Origin: Caryophanales bacterium
GTDB lineage: Bacteria > Bacillota > Bacilli > Bacillales > Amphibacillaceae
Assembly (NCBI GenBank): GCA_026168805.1
Contig: JAPFDS010000010.1
Span: 62,001 to 126,000, forward strand
Length of the DNA: 64,000 nucleotides
Reading direction: 5' to 3'
Shown here: piece by piece, positions 1-9,351 of the stretch
How positions within the stretch are numbered: the first letter of the stretch is position 1
How the letters are laid out: each line of letters opens with the position of its first letter
The notes under the pieces: generated by a model
What the model was told of the DNA's origin: nothing
The model's database searches: none
The model's input: only the letters and a program-made list of their open reading frames with translations
Program-made: the position numbers and the translations under genes

Positions 1-1377
1 TGTTATGCAGTTCTCGGGATTATTCACACGAATTGGAAACCTATGCCGGGACGTTTTAAAGATTATATTGCGATGCCTAAACCGAATTTATATCAATCTT
101 TACATACAACTGTTTTAGGTCCTCAAGGGTCCCCTTTAGAAGTGCAAATACGAACAAAAGAAATGCATTCCATCGCTGAATATGGAATTGCTGCGCATTG
201 GGCGTATAAAGAGGGGAAAAATCTTCAATCAAATAAAAAGTCTTTTGAAGAGAAATTAACATGGTTCCGCGAAATATTAGACTGGCAAAATGAAACAAAT
301 GACGCTGAAGAATTTGTCGAATCCCTTAAAATGGACTTTTTCTCTGACATGGTTTATGTTTTCACACCTAAAGGTGACGTCATTGAGCTTGCTTCAGGTT
401 CCATTCCAATTGATTTTGCATACCGGATTCATACGGAAATAGGCAACCAAACGATTGGAGCCAGAATTAACGGAAAAATGGAACCACTCGACTACACCTT
501 GAAAAATGGTGATATTGTAGAGGTGATTACGTCCAAACATTCGTATGGACCATCTCAAGATTGGCTAAACATCACGCAAACGTCACAAGCGAAAAGTAAA
601 ATTAAACAGTTCTTTAAGAGACAACGTAAAGAAGAAAATGTGACGAAAGGAAAAGAGCTCGTCGAGAGAGAAATTGATGATTTAGGTGTTTCCATTCCTG
701 ATGCCCTTACACAAGAAAATATAGATCGTGTAGTAGAGAAGTTTAATTTTAATACAGAAGAAGATATGTACGCTGCCGTAGGATATCAAGGGATTACTGC
801 TGCTCAAATAGCGACTCGATTAACAGAAAACATTCGTAAACAAAAAGAAAAAGAACAAGCATTATCTGAAACGATTGATGATGTACAACATGAATCACAT
901 GATCGACCAAAAGATGATTCTAGACATGACTCTGGTATTCGGATTGACGGTATTGATAATGTGCTTATTCGTCTATCAAAATGTTGTAATCCAGTTCCTG
1001 GTGACGCGATTGTTGGATATATTACAAAAGGTCGAGGTGTATCCGTCCATCGAGCGGATTGTCCAAATATGCAATCCGATGAAGCAAAAAGTCGTCAGCT
1101 AGAAGTACACTGGAAATCAGAACGTCGAGAGAATAAGCAATATTTATTAGACTTGGAAATTTCCGGTTTTGATCGTAATGGATTATTAAATGAAATCTTA
1201 CAAACGTTGACAGAGATGAAAACGAGTATCAATCAAGTCAACGGTCGTTCAGATCGAAATAATATGGCAATTATTCAAATTACGGTATTTATTTACAATA
1301 CTGGACATTTACAAAAAATAGTGGACCGTCTGAAGCAAATTAAAGATGTATATACAGTGAAACGGGTCATTCAATAG
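1..1377 (+). CDS. relA: Rel/RelA bifunctional (p)ppGpp synthetase/hydrolase, C-terminal part (5' end outside window)
   Basis: The reading frame is open from base 1, so the gene is cut by the window edge; 458 codons are visible. It begins inside the synthetase domain (the segment YQSLHTTV is the conserved substrate region). A TGS domain follows (about visible residues 115–180, VYVFTPKGD), then a helical and Cys-containing region with CCNPVPGD, then a C-terminal ACT/RRM domain. These regulatory domains sense the ribosome and tRNA state and control alarmone synthesis versus hydrolysis. Gene order rel–dtd is the usual Bacillaceae order. The stop codon lies in a 15-bp sequence that is repeated just before dtd, flanking an inserted element. 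Identity is very sure; the N-terminal hydrolase domain is not visible. Confidence 0.97.
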   Translation, partial: CYAVLGIIHTNWKPMPGRFKDYIAMPKPNLYQSLHTTVLGPQGSPLEVQIRTKEMHSIAEYGIAAHWAYKEGKNLQSNKKSFEEKLTWFREILDWQNETNDAEEFVESLKMDFFSDMVYVFTPKGDVIELASGSIPIDFAYRIHTEIGNQTIGARINGKMEPLDYTLKNGDIVEVITSKHSYGPSQDWLNITQTSQAKSKIKQFFKRQRKEENVTKGKELVEREIDDLGVSIPDALTQENIDRVVEKFNFNTEEDMYAAVGYQGITAAQIATRLTENIRKQKEKEQALSETIDDVQHESHDRPKDDSRHDSGIRIDGIDNVLIRLSKCCNPVPGDAIVGYITKGRGVSVHRADCPNMQSDEAKSRQLEVHWKSERRENKQYLLDLEISGFDRNGLLNEILQTLTEMKTSINQVNGRSDRNNMAIIQITVFIYNTGHLQKIVDRLKQIKDVYTVKRVIQ

Positions 1378-1621
1378 GAAAGAGGTTGGGACAAATCAAA
1401 GCTATATCTCCCAAAAAACGAAAAGTATTCTAAATTAGCGTAGGAAATATACGGAGACTCCCGCGGGAGCAGAGGCATAGGCGATAGCCTGCGGAGGCTT
1501 GCCAGCCGCCCGCAGGAAAGCGAAGTATATTTCCGAAGCGGGTAATATCACTTGTTAAATTAGAATGTTCGTATTTGAGTTAACTTTAAATCTTTTGTCT
1601 CAACCTCATTCAATAGGAAAG
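1368..1621. mobile_element. MITE-like inserted repeat with 15-bp flanking duplication
   Basis: A 224-bp non-coding segment (1383–1606) is flanked by identical 15-bp direct repeats CATTCAATAGGAAAG at 1368–1382 and 1607–1621. Its ends are inverted: GAGGTTGGGACAAA (1382–1395) against TTTGTCTCAACCTC (1594–1607), one mismatch in 14. Inside are nested inverted repeats: GGAAATATAC (1443–1452) with GTATATTTCC (1525–1534), and the palindrome CTCCCGCGGGAG (1458–1469). No ORF is present. The duplicated 15 bp contains the rel stop codon and part of the dtd ribosome-binding site, so both genes stay intact. The core resembles GC-rich intergenic repeats I recall from Bacillaceae genomes, but I cannot confirm family membership. 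Confidence 0.8.
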
Positions 1622-1633
1622 GGTGAAGCGTTC

Positions 1634-2080
1634 GTGCGTGTTGTTTTACAACGTGTGAAAGAAGGACAAGTTTCAGTTGATGCCGAAGTAGTCGGAAAAA
1701 TTAAGCAAGGGTATGTGTTACTCGTTGGAATTACCCACGAAGATACAGAAGAAGACGTCACATACATAGCAAACAAAGTAGCGAATTTGCGTTTGTTTGA
1801 AGATGACGATGGGAAAATGAATATTTCCGTACGTGATATTGAAGGAGAAATTTTATCGATTTCACAATTCACGTTGTTTGCGGATACGAGAAAAGGGAGA
1901 CGTCCTAGTTTCACAAAAGCAGCAAAACCAGCATATGCCAAAGAATTATATGAACAGTTTAATGAGCGTTTAAGAGAATATGGTTTGCACGTGGAAACCG
2001 GATCATTCGGGGCAATGATGGATGTATCCCTCATCAATGACGGCCCAGTTACGATACAAATAGATAGTAAAGACAAATAA
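1634..2080 (+). CDS. dtd: D-aminoacyl-tRNA deacylase
   Basis: Dtd hydrolyses D-amino acids (and glycine mis-attached to tRNA-Ala) from tRNA. The 148-aa product has the family's usual length and both signature segments: SQFTLFAD in the middle and the C-terminal NDGPVTI carrying the Gly-Pro motif. I chose the GTG at 1634 because the protein then begins with the family's MRVVLQRV and is preceded by AAAGGGTG at a good distance. An upstream ATG in the same frame (1565) would add 23 residues encoded by the inserted repeat and is not believable. It lies downstream of rel, separated from it only by the insertion. Confidence 0.95.
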   Translation: MRVVLQRVKEGQVSVDAEVVGKIKQGYVLLVGITHEDTEEDVTYIANKVANLRLFEDDDGKMNISVRDIEGEILSISQFTLFADTRKGRRPSFTKAAKPAYAKELYEQFNERLREYGLHVETGSFGAMMDVSLINDGPVTIQIDSKDK

Positions 2081-2128
2081 AACCTATGGATCGTCAGTTG
2101 CTTTCGCACGACTGACGATCCATAGGTT
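2081..2128. terminator. Bidirectional rho-independent terminator between dtd and amidase gene
   Basis: An 18-bp perfect inverted repeat (2081–2098 and 2111–2128, AACCTATGGATCGTCAGT and complement) is followed by T-rich sequence on the plus strand and flanked by A-rich sequence that serves the minus strand. It lies between two convergent genes. Confidence 0.88.
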
Positions 2129-2136
2129 TTTAATGG

Positions 2137-3189
2137 TTATTGATCAGCGAAAAATGCGGATAAACCATTCACCACACCGTGCACGAGCTTGTCTTGGTAC
2201 GCATCTGTTTGCAAAAGTTCCTCCGAATCTGCATTGGAAATAAAGCCTAATTCGATAAGTGCTGCCGGACGTACATTTTGTCTAAGGACTTGGTAGTCGC
2301 CAAAATCAATCCCCCGGTCTTTACTGCCACTATATAAGGAAACTGCATCTTGGAGAGAAGCGGCTAAGCGTTGATCGACTCCTCCGTAATAATACGTGCC
2401 AATTCCGGTAACACTAGGGACGTCAGGAAAGCTATTATAATGAATGCTGACAAATGCATCGGCATGAACCGTGTTCGCATATAAGACTCTACTTTTTAAA
2501 AGTTCGTATGTATCATGCTCTCTAGTCATGTGCACGTTCGCTCCTAGGGATGTAAGGGAATCCTCAAGCGCGAGCGCTGTTTTTAATGTAAGGTCTTTTT
2601 CATAGGCGCCATTAATTCCAATCGAGCCAACATCACGTCCTCCGTGACCAGCATCAATCACAATCGTTTTCCCTTGCATACTTTCGTTTTCGGTCGTAGG
2701 TGTTGCTGTGATATGATCTTGTAACATGTACCCTTCTTCGTCCTCACACGAAACTAAATACCAAGTATCAGAGGCTTCTTCAACAATCGAACAGCTTGTA
2801 CCTTGATCGAGCAATGCTTTAATGGAAGAAGAGGAAGAGGGTTCTGTTCGAATATACATGTTATCAATGGTCGTCGTGAAGGAATCAAGTGTTTCATTGT
2901 CAGAAGAGATATCATTCACTGTCTGAGACTGTATCGTTACGAATTCTTTCGATACCCAACCGGATTGTTGCTCATAAACAATTTCTATCCATTCTTCCGT
3001 TTCTTGAATGATTTCATAGGTTTCACCTTGATAAATGGTTCCTAATGCATCAAACTCTGTCCCTTGGCCATCGCGAACGTTTAACGTTTCAGAATCAACG
3101 ATGATTTCGTCAGCTGCTAGAGCAGGTAACGGAAAAATCAACATGAATAAAGTGCATGCATATATGTAATACAATGTCTGTTTTCGCAA
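2137..3189 (-). CDS. N-acetylmuramoyl-L-alanine amidase with two SH3b domains, secreted
   Basis: A 350-aa secreted cell-wall hydrolase that cleaves the lactyl-Ala bond of peptidoglycan. Residues 1–25 form a signal peptide ending ALAA. Two bacterial SH3 domains follow (about 30–85 and 105–160), which usually bind peptidoglycan. The C-terminal half is an Amidase_3 catalytic domain with the zinc-ligand segments IDAGHGGRD and SIHYNS and the catalytic-Glu segment LIELGFISN. The start is TTG with GAGGTG upstream. It occupies the place of yrvJ in B. subtilis, but is shorter and here converges on dtd. The class is secure; the precise physiological role is not known from sequence. Confidence 0.92.
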   Translation of the reverse strand: MRKQTLYYIYACTLFMLIFPLPALAADEIIVDSETLNVRDGQGTEFDALGTIYQGETYEIIQETEEWIEIVYEQQSGWVSKEFVTIQSQTVNDISSDNETLDSFTTTIDNMYIRTEPSSSSSIKALLDQGTSCSIVEEASDTWYLVSCEDEEGYMLQDHITATPTTENESMQGKTIVIDAGHGGRDVGSIGINGAYEKDLTLKTALALEDSLTSLGANVHMTREHDTYELLKSRVLYANTVHADAFVSIHYNSFPDVPSVTGIGTYYYGGVDQRLAASLQDAVSLYSGSKDRGIDFGDYQVLRQNVRPAALIELGFISNADSEELLQTDAYQDKLVHGVVNGLSAFFADQ

Positions 3190-3276
3190 TTGTTCACCTC
3201 AATATTCTCGCAAATGATGTATTTAAAGTATAATTCCATTCTCCAGCGAAAGCAAAAATATAGTAAAATACGTTTG

Positions 3277-3318
3277 GAATGACTGAAACTTGACAACCTT
3301 TCAGTCATTCATTAAGAT
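3277..3318 (+). promoter_or_regulatory. hisS–aspS promoter with 12-bp inverted repeat around the -35 box
   Basis: TTGACA (3290–3295), 17-bp spacer, TAAGAT (3313–3318) form a good sigma-A promoter before the T-box leader. The -35 box sits in the loop between perfect 12-bp inverted arms: GAATGACTGAAA (3277–3288) and TTTCAGTCATTC (3299–3310). The arms may be an operator or a terminator for the upstream side; this is not decided by the sequence. Confidence 0.65.
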
Positions 3319-3324
3319 TATAAG

Positions 3325-3605
3325 CATTCAAGTAAATAAAAGTATACATGAAACCGTTAGAAGGAAAAAGTAATTAGAATCCAGTTGTCTAGAGAGAAAA
3401 TGGCTTAGGCTGCAACCATTTTTACAAACATGGTCTAATGAAAGACATTCCCTAGGTTCTATATCGAAAGGTAGTAGGTATAGACGTATTTGTAGGCGTT
3501 AACTATAGCAAAGTGAATGTATGTTGATGAACTACATTAACTAGGGTGGCAACACGGGTATACTCTCGTCCCTTATTTCTAATAGGGATGGGGGTTTTTT
3601 TGTAT
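3325..3605 (+). promoter_or_regulatory. T-box riboswitch leader of hisS–aspS
   Basis: The leader carries the conserved T-box AGGGTGGCAACACGGGT (3543–3559), which pairs with the acceptor end of uncharged tRNA. A terminator stem and a run of T (about 3567–3601) lie directly downstream. The leader length of about 280 nt before the hisS start is typical. Uncharged tRNA would stabilise the antiterminator and allow hisS–aspS expression. I did not determine the specifier codon. Confidence 0.9.
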
Positions 3606-3629
3606 TTAAAAATTGTAGGAGGATTTATT

Positions 3630-4916
3630 ATGCGCATAAATGCACCGCGAGGTACCGTTGATTTATTACCAGAACAAACCCGTAAATGGCAATATGTTGA
3701 ACGTGTTATTCAAGACCTCTGTGAACGATTCCAATATAAGGAGATTCGTACACCGATGTTTGAACATACAGAAGTCTTTCAACGAAGTGTTGGAGATACG
3801 ACGGATATTGTTCAAAAAGAAATGTACACATTTGAAGATCGTGGAAACAGAAGTATTACGTTACGTCCAGAAGGAACAGCTGGGGTTGTTCGAGCATTTG
3901 TTCAAAACAAAATGCATGGAGAGGTTATTCAACCTGTGAAACTGTATTATTTTGATGAACTATTTCGGTACGAACGACCACAGCAAGGGAGAATGCGTCA
4001 ACTGCACCAATTTGGCGTAGAGGCATTAGGAAGTGACGACCCAGCTATTGATGCGGAAGTAATTGGTCTAGCTATGGCTTGTTATGAAGCATTAGGGCTT
4101 ACTTCCCTCAAACTAGTGATTAATAGCTTAGGGGATCAAGAAAGTAGACAAGCACATAAAGATGCTCTCATTGCTCATTTTACACCGGTAAAGGATGAGT
4201 TGTGTGGAGATTGTCAAACACGCTTGGAACAAAACCCACTTCGCGTGCTTGATTGTAAAAAAGATATGGATCATGAGGCGATGAAAACTGCCCCATCTAT
4301 TTTAGAATATTTAAATGAAGAGTCAGGTGCATACTTTACACGTGTGAAAGAATATTTAGATGAAATGAGAATTTCTTACGTAGTAGACGAAACACTTGTG
4401 CGTGGTCTTGATTATTACAATCACACAGCATTTGAAATTATGAGTGAAGCAGAAGGTTTCGGAGCGATTACGACATTATTAGGCGGCGGAAGATACAACG
4501 GTCTCACAGAAGAGTTAGGTGGACCAGACGTACCAGGTGTAGGATTTGGTATGGGTATTGAACGTTTATTAATGGCTCTAGAAGCAGAGAATATTGAACT
4601 TCCTGTCGAAGAGGACGTTGATTGTTTTGTCGTTGCTTTAGGAGATGAAGCGGAAAAGAAAGCGGTAGGTATTTTACATGAAATGAGAAAACAGGGAATT
4701 CGTGTAGATAAAGATTATCAACAACGGAAAATGCGTGCGCAATTTAAAGCCGCAGATCGCGTAGACGCATCTTACGTATTAATATTAGGTGATCAAGAAC
4801 TAGAGAATGGTAACATTATTGTACGAACGATGGAAACTGGTGATCAAGAAGAGATCCAACTGGATGATATTGCATCCTATATGAAGTCAAAAATAGGAGG
4901 AACAACGAATGAGTAA
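3630..4916 (+). CDS. hisS: Histidyl-tRNA synthetase
   Basis: A class II aminoacyl-tRNA synthetase that charges tRNA-His. The 428-aa product from ATG 3630 has the family length, with AGGAGG at 3618–3623. Visible motifs: motif 2 region [19 protein letters not shown], the histidine-specific segments [12 protein letters not shown] and LGGGRYNGL, motif 3 GFGMGIERL, and a C-terminal anticodon-binding domain (about 330–428). An extended frame upstream to 3546 runs through the T-box terminator and is rejected. The last 8 bases overlap aspS, so the two are co-translated in one operon. Confidence 0.98.
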   Translation: MRINAPRGTVDLLPEQTRKWQYVERVIQDLCERFQYKEIRTPMFEHTEVFQRSVGDTTDIVQKEMYTFEDRGNRSITLRPEGTAGVVRAFVQNKMHGEVIQPVKLYYFDELFRYERPQQGRMRQLHQFGVEALGSDDPAIDAEVIGLAMACYEALGLTSLKLVINSLGDQESRQAHKDALIAHFTPVKDELCGDCQTRLEQNPLRVLDCKKDMDHEAMKTAPSILEYLNEESGAYFTRVKEYLDEMRISYVVDETLVRGLDYYNHTAFEIMSEAEGFGAITTLLGGGRYNGLTEELGGPDVPGVGFGMGIERLLMALEAENIELPVEEDVDCFVVALGDEAEKKAVGILHEMRKQGIRVDKDYQQRKMRAQFKAADRVDASYVLILGDQELENGNIIVRTMETGDQEEIQLDDIASYMKSKIGGTTNE

Positions 4917-6672
4917 GAGACATCTTGCAGCTACATTAAACGAAACACATGTGAATGAAGACGTATTGTTAAAAGGGTGGGTCCAACGAAGACGCGACTT
5001 AGGTGGACTTATCTTTATTGACTTACGCGATAAGTCAGGGGTTATTCAAATCGTCTTTAATCCAGAAAAAAATGCAGAAGCTTTACAAATTGCTGATGAC
5101 GTTCGGACAGAATTTGTAATAGAAGTGACTGGGACGATTGTGAACCGGGACGCGGGAACGATTAACCCAGAAATGAAAACAGGTGCAATTGAAGTGAAAG
5201 CTTCAGGAATTACCATTTTAAACAAATCTAAAACACCACCTTTTGTCATTGATGGTAAAACAGATGTTTCCGAGGACTTACGTTTAAAATATCGCTACAT
5301 TGATTTACGTCGTGAATCGTTGCAAGAGACGATGAAAATACGTCATGAAACAACGCAAAGTGTTCGATCGTTTTTAAATGATGATGGATTTCTAGAAATG
5401 GAAACGCCTATTTTAACGAAAAGTACACCAGAAGGAGCGCGGGACTATTTAGTGCCGAGTCGTATGCATCCACATGAATTTTATGCGTTGCCACAATCTC
5501 CACAATTATTTAAGCAAATGATTATGATGAGTGGATTTGAGAAATATTACCAAATTGCTCGTTGTTTCAGAGATGAAGATTTACGTGCGGATCGTCAACC
5601 TGAATTCACACAAATTGATATTGAAACATCATTTATGACGAGTGATGACATTATGGAAATGACGGAAAAAATGATGAAGCAAATCATGAGAGATGTGAAA
5701 GGCATTGAGATCGAAACACCGTTTTACCGGATGTCTTATGACGAAGCAATGGCTCGTTACGGGTCAGATAAACCAGATATTCGTTTCGGAATGGAATTAA
5801 TTGACGTCAGTGAAGATGTAAAAGATTCATCTTTTAATGTCTTCTCGAAAACTGTTGAACAAGGTGGAAAAGTAAGTTTATTAAACGTAAAAGGGAAGGC
5901 AAAAGACTACTCTAGAAAAGATATCGATGCACTCACTTCCTATGTAGAAGTGTATGGCGCTAAAGGTCTTGCATGGTTAAAGGCGGCCGAAGATTCGTTT
6001 ACGGGTCCAATTGCAAAATTCTTATCCGATGAAGAAAAAGAAGCAATCGCAAAGCGGGCAGACGCTGTCGATGGAGATTTATTGTTATTTGTCGCAGATA
6101 CAAAAGAAGTTGTGTACAGTAGTTTAGGTGCACTCCGATTAAAATTAGGAAAAGAGCTTGAGCTATTTGATCCATCTGTTTTCCAGTTTTTGTGGGTGGT
6201 TGATTGGCCACTGCTTGAGTATGATGAAGATAATGAAAGATATGTCGCTGCACACCATCCGTTTACAATGCCGGTAGAAGAAGATAAAGAACAATTGACA
6301 TCTGATCCTGCATCTGTCCGAGCAAATGCTTATGACCTTGTGTTAAATGGGTTTGAGCTTGGCGGAGGTTCGTTACGTATTTACAAGCGAGAAGAACAAG
6401 AAAAGATGTTTTCAGTGCTTGGATTTACCGAGGAACAAGCAGAAGAGCAATTTGGCTTCTTATTAGAAGCATTAGAATACGGTGCGCCCCCTCATGGTGG
6501 AATAGCTTTAGGACTTGATCGCTTAGTCATGTTGTTGGCAGGTAAAACAAATTTACGTGATACGATTCTGTTTCCAAAAACAGCATCGGCTTCTGATTTG
6601 CTCACGTCTGCACCGAGTGAAGTGAGTACTGATCAACTAACAGATCTGTCTATTCAATTGCGTAAGAAATAA
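4909..6672 (+). CDS. aspS: Aspartyl-tRNA synthetase
   Basis: A class IIb synthetase of 587 aa, the bacterial-type length. An N-terminal OB-fold anticodon-binding domain ([23 protein letters not shown], split here as residues about 19–41) is followed by the catalytic core with motif 2 [20 protein letters not shown], a GAD insertion domain (about 290–420), and motif 3 [13 protein letters not shown]. It starts at ATG 4909 with AGGAGG upstream, inside the hisS 3' end. It is the second gene of the T-box-controlled operon. I did not test whether it is discriminating or non-discriminating. Confidence 0.98.
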   Translation: MSKRHLAATLNETHVNEDVLLKGWVQRRRDLGGLIFIDLRDKSGVIQIVFNPEKNAEALQIADDVRTEFVIEVTGTIVNRDAGTINPEMKTGAIEVKASGITILNKSKTPPFVIDGKTDVSEDLRLKYRYIDLRRESLQETMKIRHETTQSVRSFLNDDGFLEMETPILTKSTPEGARDYLVPSRMHPHEFYALPQSPQLFKQMIMMSGFEKYYQIARCFRDEDLRADRQPEFTQIDIETSFMTSDDIMEMTEKMMKQIMRDVKGIEIETPFYRMSYDEAMARYGSDKPDIRFGMELIDVSEDVKDSSFNVFSKTVEQGGKVSLLNVKGKAKDYSRKDIDALTSYVEVYGAKGLAWLKAAEDSFTGPIAKFLSDEEKEAIAKRADAVDGDLLLFVADTKEVVYSSLGALRLKLGKELELFDPSVFQFLWVVDWPLLEYDEDNERYVAAHHPFTMPVEEDKEQLTSDPASVRANAYDLVLNGFELGGGSLRIYKREEQEKMFSVLGFTEEQAEEQFGFLLEALEYGAPPHGGIALGLDRLVMLLAGKTNLRDTILFPKTASASDLLTSAPSEVSTDQLTDLSIQLRKK

Positions 6673-6738
6673 TGCTTGAATCAAGCATTTGTGATAAACA
6701 TGTTAAATGTTGTCATCAAGAAGATATATAAATGGTTG

Positions 6739-6767
6739 TTGATGATAAAAACATAATATGCTATAGT
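6739..6767 (+). promoter_or_regulatory. Promoter of 6S RNA
   Basis: TTGATG (6739–6744), 17-bp spacer, TATAGT (6762–6767). A transcript would start near 6774, at the predicted 5' end of the 6S RNA. Confidence 0.7.
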
Positions 6768-6773
6768 AAGTAT

Positions 6774-7012
6774 ACAACGTCAAAGAAGTCAATCCTGATG
6801 TGTTCGTCTTCATTAATCATTTTGACCGAACATCTATATTCAAGGGAGCTTGATTGTTTCTGTAGGGAGTGCATGCCCTCTTTGTTAGGGACGCATGAAT
6901 TATAGAACAGAGCACCCACCTGCCAAGAGCGGGTTCAAATTGAACAAAAGACGGCACGATTGGGATTGCCCTTTATATGACAATTAAACCTCGTTCCTTT
7001 AGGAACGAGGTT
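6774..7012 (+). ncRNA. ssrS: 6S RNA (bsrA/ssrS type)
   Basis: There is no credible ORF in this roughly 240-bp interval. Position directly after aspS is that of bsrA (6S-1 RNA) in B. subtilis. The 5' part contains CCTGATGTGTT, as I recall from 6S-1. The ends pair: CAATCC (6790–6795) with GGATTG (6963–6968). A strong rho-independent terminator follows: AACCTCGTTCCT (6987–6998) with its complement (7001–7012) and six T. 6S RNA mimics an open promoter and sequesters sigma-A RNA polymerase in stationary phase. The exact mature ends are estimated. Confidence 0.82.
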
Positions 7013-7027
7013 TTTTAGTTTGTGTAT

Positions 7028-7684
7028 TTAATTTAAACGTTCGACAAGTTGTTCTAAGTTACCATTCTTATCCATTCGAAATGCTGGTGAGCTTTTTTGT
7101 GAATCATCTTCAAACACGGTCATCTTCCGAGCTCTTTCCATGATTTGAACAAATGCTTCGTAGTCTTCTTTCATCGTTAAAAACTGTTGTTCTTTTTCTT
7201 TCATTTGTTTTTCTAAGTCATAGACTTGATCTTTTAAATGCTTGTTATCACGTTTCACTTGTTGCAGCTCATACACAGACTGTGCGGTTTGGTGATTGTG
7301 TTGCAGCAAGTGTTGCAATTGATGAATGACACCTTCTAATGAAATGGTTTCACTAGATTGTTCGGTGTATGGCTCCTCATCATGTGTATAAACAGGTAAT
7401 CTATTGACTTCTGGAACGTGTCCTTTATGTTGTTTTTGTGCAGATTGGATGGCTCGTTTCTTTTCTTTACGTTGTCTTTTAGCAAGCTCCATTGCTTGAA
7501 TATAATTTTGGCGTACTTCTGCGTTCCATCTAAATCCACAAGCAGCAGATGTTCTATTTAACTCATCACCTACTTCTTCAAACGCATTTAATTGGGTACT
7601 TCCTTCTCGAACATGGCGCAGAACCGTTTCTGCTAGTAATAGGTCATCTTCATGTGACCAGGCATCTTGCCTTACCTTAGCCAT
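7028..7684 (-). CDS. rsfA: RsfA-family prespore transcription factor (Myb-like)
   Basis: A 218-aa protein. The N-terminal 65 residues form a Myb/SANT-like DNA-binding domain (DAWSHEDDLLLAETVLRHV … CGFRWNAEVRQ) characteristic of the RsfA/YlbO family. A variable linker and a coiled-coil region follow (about 125–185, rich in Q, K and E). In B. subtilis RsfA tunes sigma-F-dependent gene expression in the forespore. Here it takes the place where tcdA (yrvM) lies in B. subtilis. Start ATG 7684 has AGGAGC upstream. The family is well supported; whether this is the RsfA orthologue or a paralogue cannot be told. Confidence 0.85.
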   Translation of the reverse strand: MAKVRQDAWSHEDDLLLAETVLRHVREGSTQLNAFEEVGDELNRTSAACGFRWNAEVRQNYIQAMELAKRQRKEKKRAIQSAQKQHKGHVPEVNRLPVYTHDEEPYTEQSSETISLEGVIHQLQHLLQHNHQTAQSVYELQQVKRDNKHLKDQVYDLEKQMKEKEQQFLTMKEDYEAFVQIMERARKMTVFEDDSQKSSPAFRMDKNGNLEQLVERLN

Positions 7685-7874
7685 ATTTTCAGCTCCTTTT
7701 TATTGCAGTAATCAACTATTTATTTGCGAATTTCATTATAGTGACATTCACACATTTGAGAGAACATTCTAATCTATTGATAAAAATAAGAATTTACTAT
7801 TTCTCAAATGGTGCACTATACTATCTTTCTAATAGTTATTATGACCTGCTAGAAAAGGATTTATACACGTTAAC

Positions 7875-9155
7875 TTATTGTTTCTTTTTTTCTTTCGATA
7901 TTTTGTCGTGTACAACTTTTAAAGCTTGTTCGAATTTTCCAGTATTTTTTGCTTCATAATAGGAACGAGAGGCAAGATCATCAGGTAAATATTGTTGATT
8001 GACCCAGCTACCTGCATAGTTGTGCGGGTATAAGTAATCAATGCCGCGCCCCATCTTTTTTGCGCCAGAATAATGACTGTCTTGTAAGTGAGGTGGTATG
8101 TTCCCGCCTCTGCCTGTACGTATGTCACCTAGTGCTTTGTCTAGTGCTTTATACGCGCTATTTGATTTTGGGGATAACGCTAACTCGACAATTGCGACGG
8201 ATAGAGGTATGCGTGCTTCAGGAAACCCAAGGCGCTCGGCTGCTTGCACAGCAGCAATGGCTCGTGGACCGGCTTGTGGATTGGCCAGACCAATATCTTC
8301 ATACGCAATGACAATCATTCTTCGTGCGATGCTGTCTAAATCTCCAGCTTCTATGAGTCTACCGAGGTAATGTAAGGAAGCATCTACATCACTCCCTCGA
8401 ATCGACTTTTGAAACGCGGATAATACATCATAATGGGCGTCTCCACCTTTATCATGTGAAAAACTTTTCTTTTGCATACATTCTTCTGCATCCGCAAGTG
8501 AGACGTGAATGATTCCGTCTTCAGGAGGAGTGGAAGAAACAGCCAGTTCTAATCCGTTCAGTGCTGCGCGTAAATCACCATTTGCACTATGGGAGAAGTG
8601 CTCCATAGCCTCTTCGGTCATATCCACATGTAACGTACCATAGCCAACATCTTCGTCTTTTAGCGCCCGTTCGATCGCTTCTCTAATGTTGTCTGGAGAA
8701 AGGGCGTGTAATTCGAATAAATGTACGCGACTACGAATGGCTGGGTTGATGGAATGATATGGATTACTTGTTGTACAACCGATCAGTGTAATTAAATTGC
8801 TTTCTACATGAGGTAGGAGAAAATCTTGTTTCCCTTTATCTAATCGATGTACTTCGTCCAAAATCAGTACTAGTTGTCCAGACATTTTCGCTTCTTCGAC
8901 AACGATTTCCATATCTTTTTTACGATCGGTTACTGCATTTAGCATACGTGTTGTAATAGCTAAGCTTTTTGCGATCGCATGAGCCATCGATGTTTTACCT
9001 GTTCCAGGAGGACCGAATAAAATCATCGATGACAACTGTTTGGCCGTCACCATGCGTCTGATAATTTTTCCATCCCCGACTAAAAGGTCTTGTCCAATAA
9101 TTTCGTCTATATGATTTGGTCGCATCCGATATGCGAGCGGTTGTTGTCTATTCAT
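7875..9155 (-). CDS. rarA: Replication-associated recombination AAA+ ATPase RarA/MgsA
   Basis: A 426-aa clamp-loader-like ATPase acting at stalled replication forks. Walker A GPPGTGKTS, Walker B LILDEVHR, sensor segment GCTTSNP and the C-terminal tetramerisation region with YLYPHNY are visible. The start was set to ATG 9155, giving MNRQQPLAYRMRP, which matches the family N-terminus. AAAGGA lies about 9 bases upstream. The frame is open to 9296 but those 47 extra residues are unlike the family. It is transcribed away from iscS. Confidence 0.95.
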   Translation of the reverse strand: MNRQQPLAYRMRPNHIDEIIGQDLLVGDGKIIRRMVTAKQLSSMILFGPPGTGKTSMAHAIAKSLAITTRMLNAVTDRKKDMEIVVEEAKMSGQLVLILDEVHRLDKGKQDFLLPHVESNLITLIGCTTSNPYHSINPAIRSRVHLFELHALSPDNIREAIERALKDEDVGYGTLHVDMTEEAMEHFSHSANGDLRAALNGLELAVSSTPPEDGIIHVSLADAEECMQKKSFSHDKGGDAHYDVLSAFQKSIRGSDVDASLHYLGRLIEAGDLDSIARRMIVIAYEDIGLANPQAGPRAIAAVQAAERLGFPEARIPLSVAIVELALSPKSNSAYKALDKALGDIRTGRGGNIPPHLQDSHYSGAKKMGRGIDYLYPHNYAGSWVNQQYLPDDLASRSYYEAKNTGKFEQALKVVHDKISKEKKKQ

Positions 9156-9244
9156 AGGTATCATTCCTTTATTTTTCCTTCGTAAACCTTTACTCATCGT
9201 ACCATACTTAGACAACTTGAAAAACGAATACTGATTCGGTGCAA

Positions 9245-9268
9245 GAAACACGTGTTTCATGGTATAAT
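9245..9268 (+). promoter_or_regulatory. Palindrome abutting a -10 box upstream of iscS
   Basis: A perfect 14-bp palindrome GAAACACGTGTTTC (9245–9258) sits in the spacer immediately before TATAAT (9263–9268). It looks like an operator for the iscS–mnmA operon. The -35 hexamer at 17-bp spacing (TGCAAG) is poor, so the promoter may need an activator or may be weak. Confidence 0.5.
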
Positions 9269-9351
9269 AATAAGAATGAATATGTGAAAATGACAAGTTG
9301 AGACTTTAATCATTTAGGCAGTGTATACGTTGAAGGAGGAAATAAACCATT

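Noticed and set aside
1565-1633. N-terminal extension of dtd
   Set aside because: The extra residues come from the inserted repeat; family members start at the GTG used here.
3546-3629. N-terminal extension of hisS
   Set aside because: It would be translated from the T-box terminator; the AGGAGG-preceded ATG at 3630 gives the family N-terminus.
9245-9258. LexA (SOS) box upstream of iscS/rarA
   Set aside because: Only the inner AACA and TGTT match; the outer bases of CGAAC/GTTCG do not, so it is reported only as an unassigned palindrome.
9156-9296. N-terminal extension of rarA
   Set aside because: The 47 extra residues show no family similarity and cross the intergenic promoter region.
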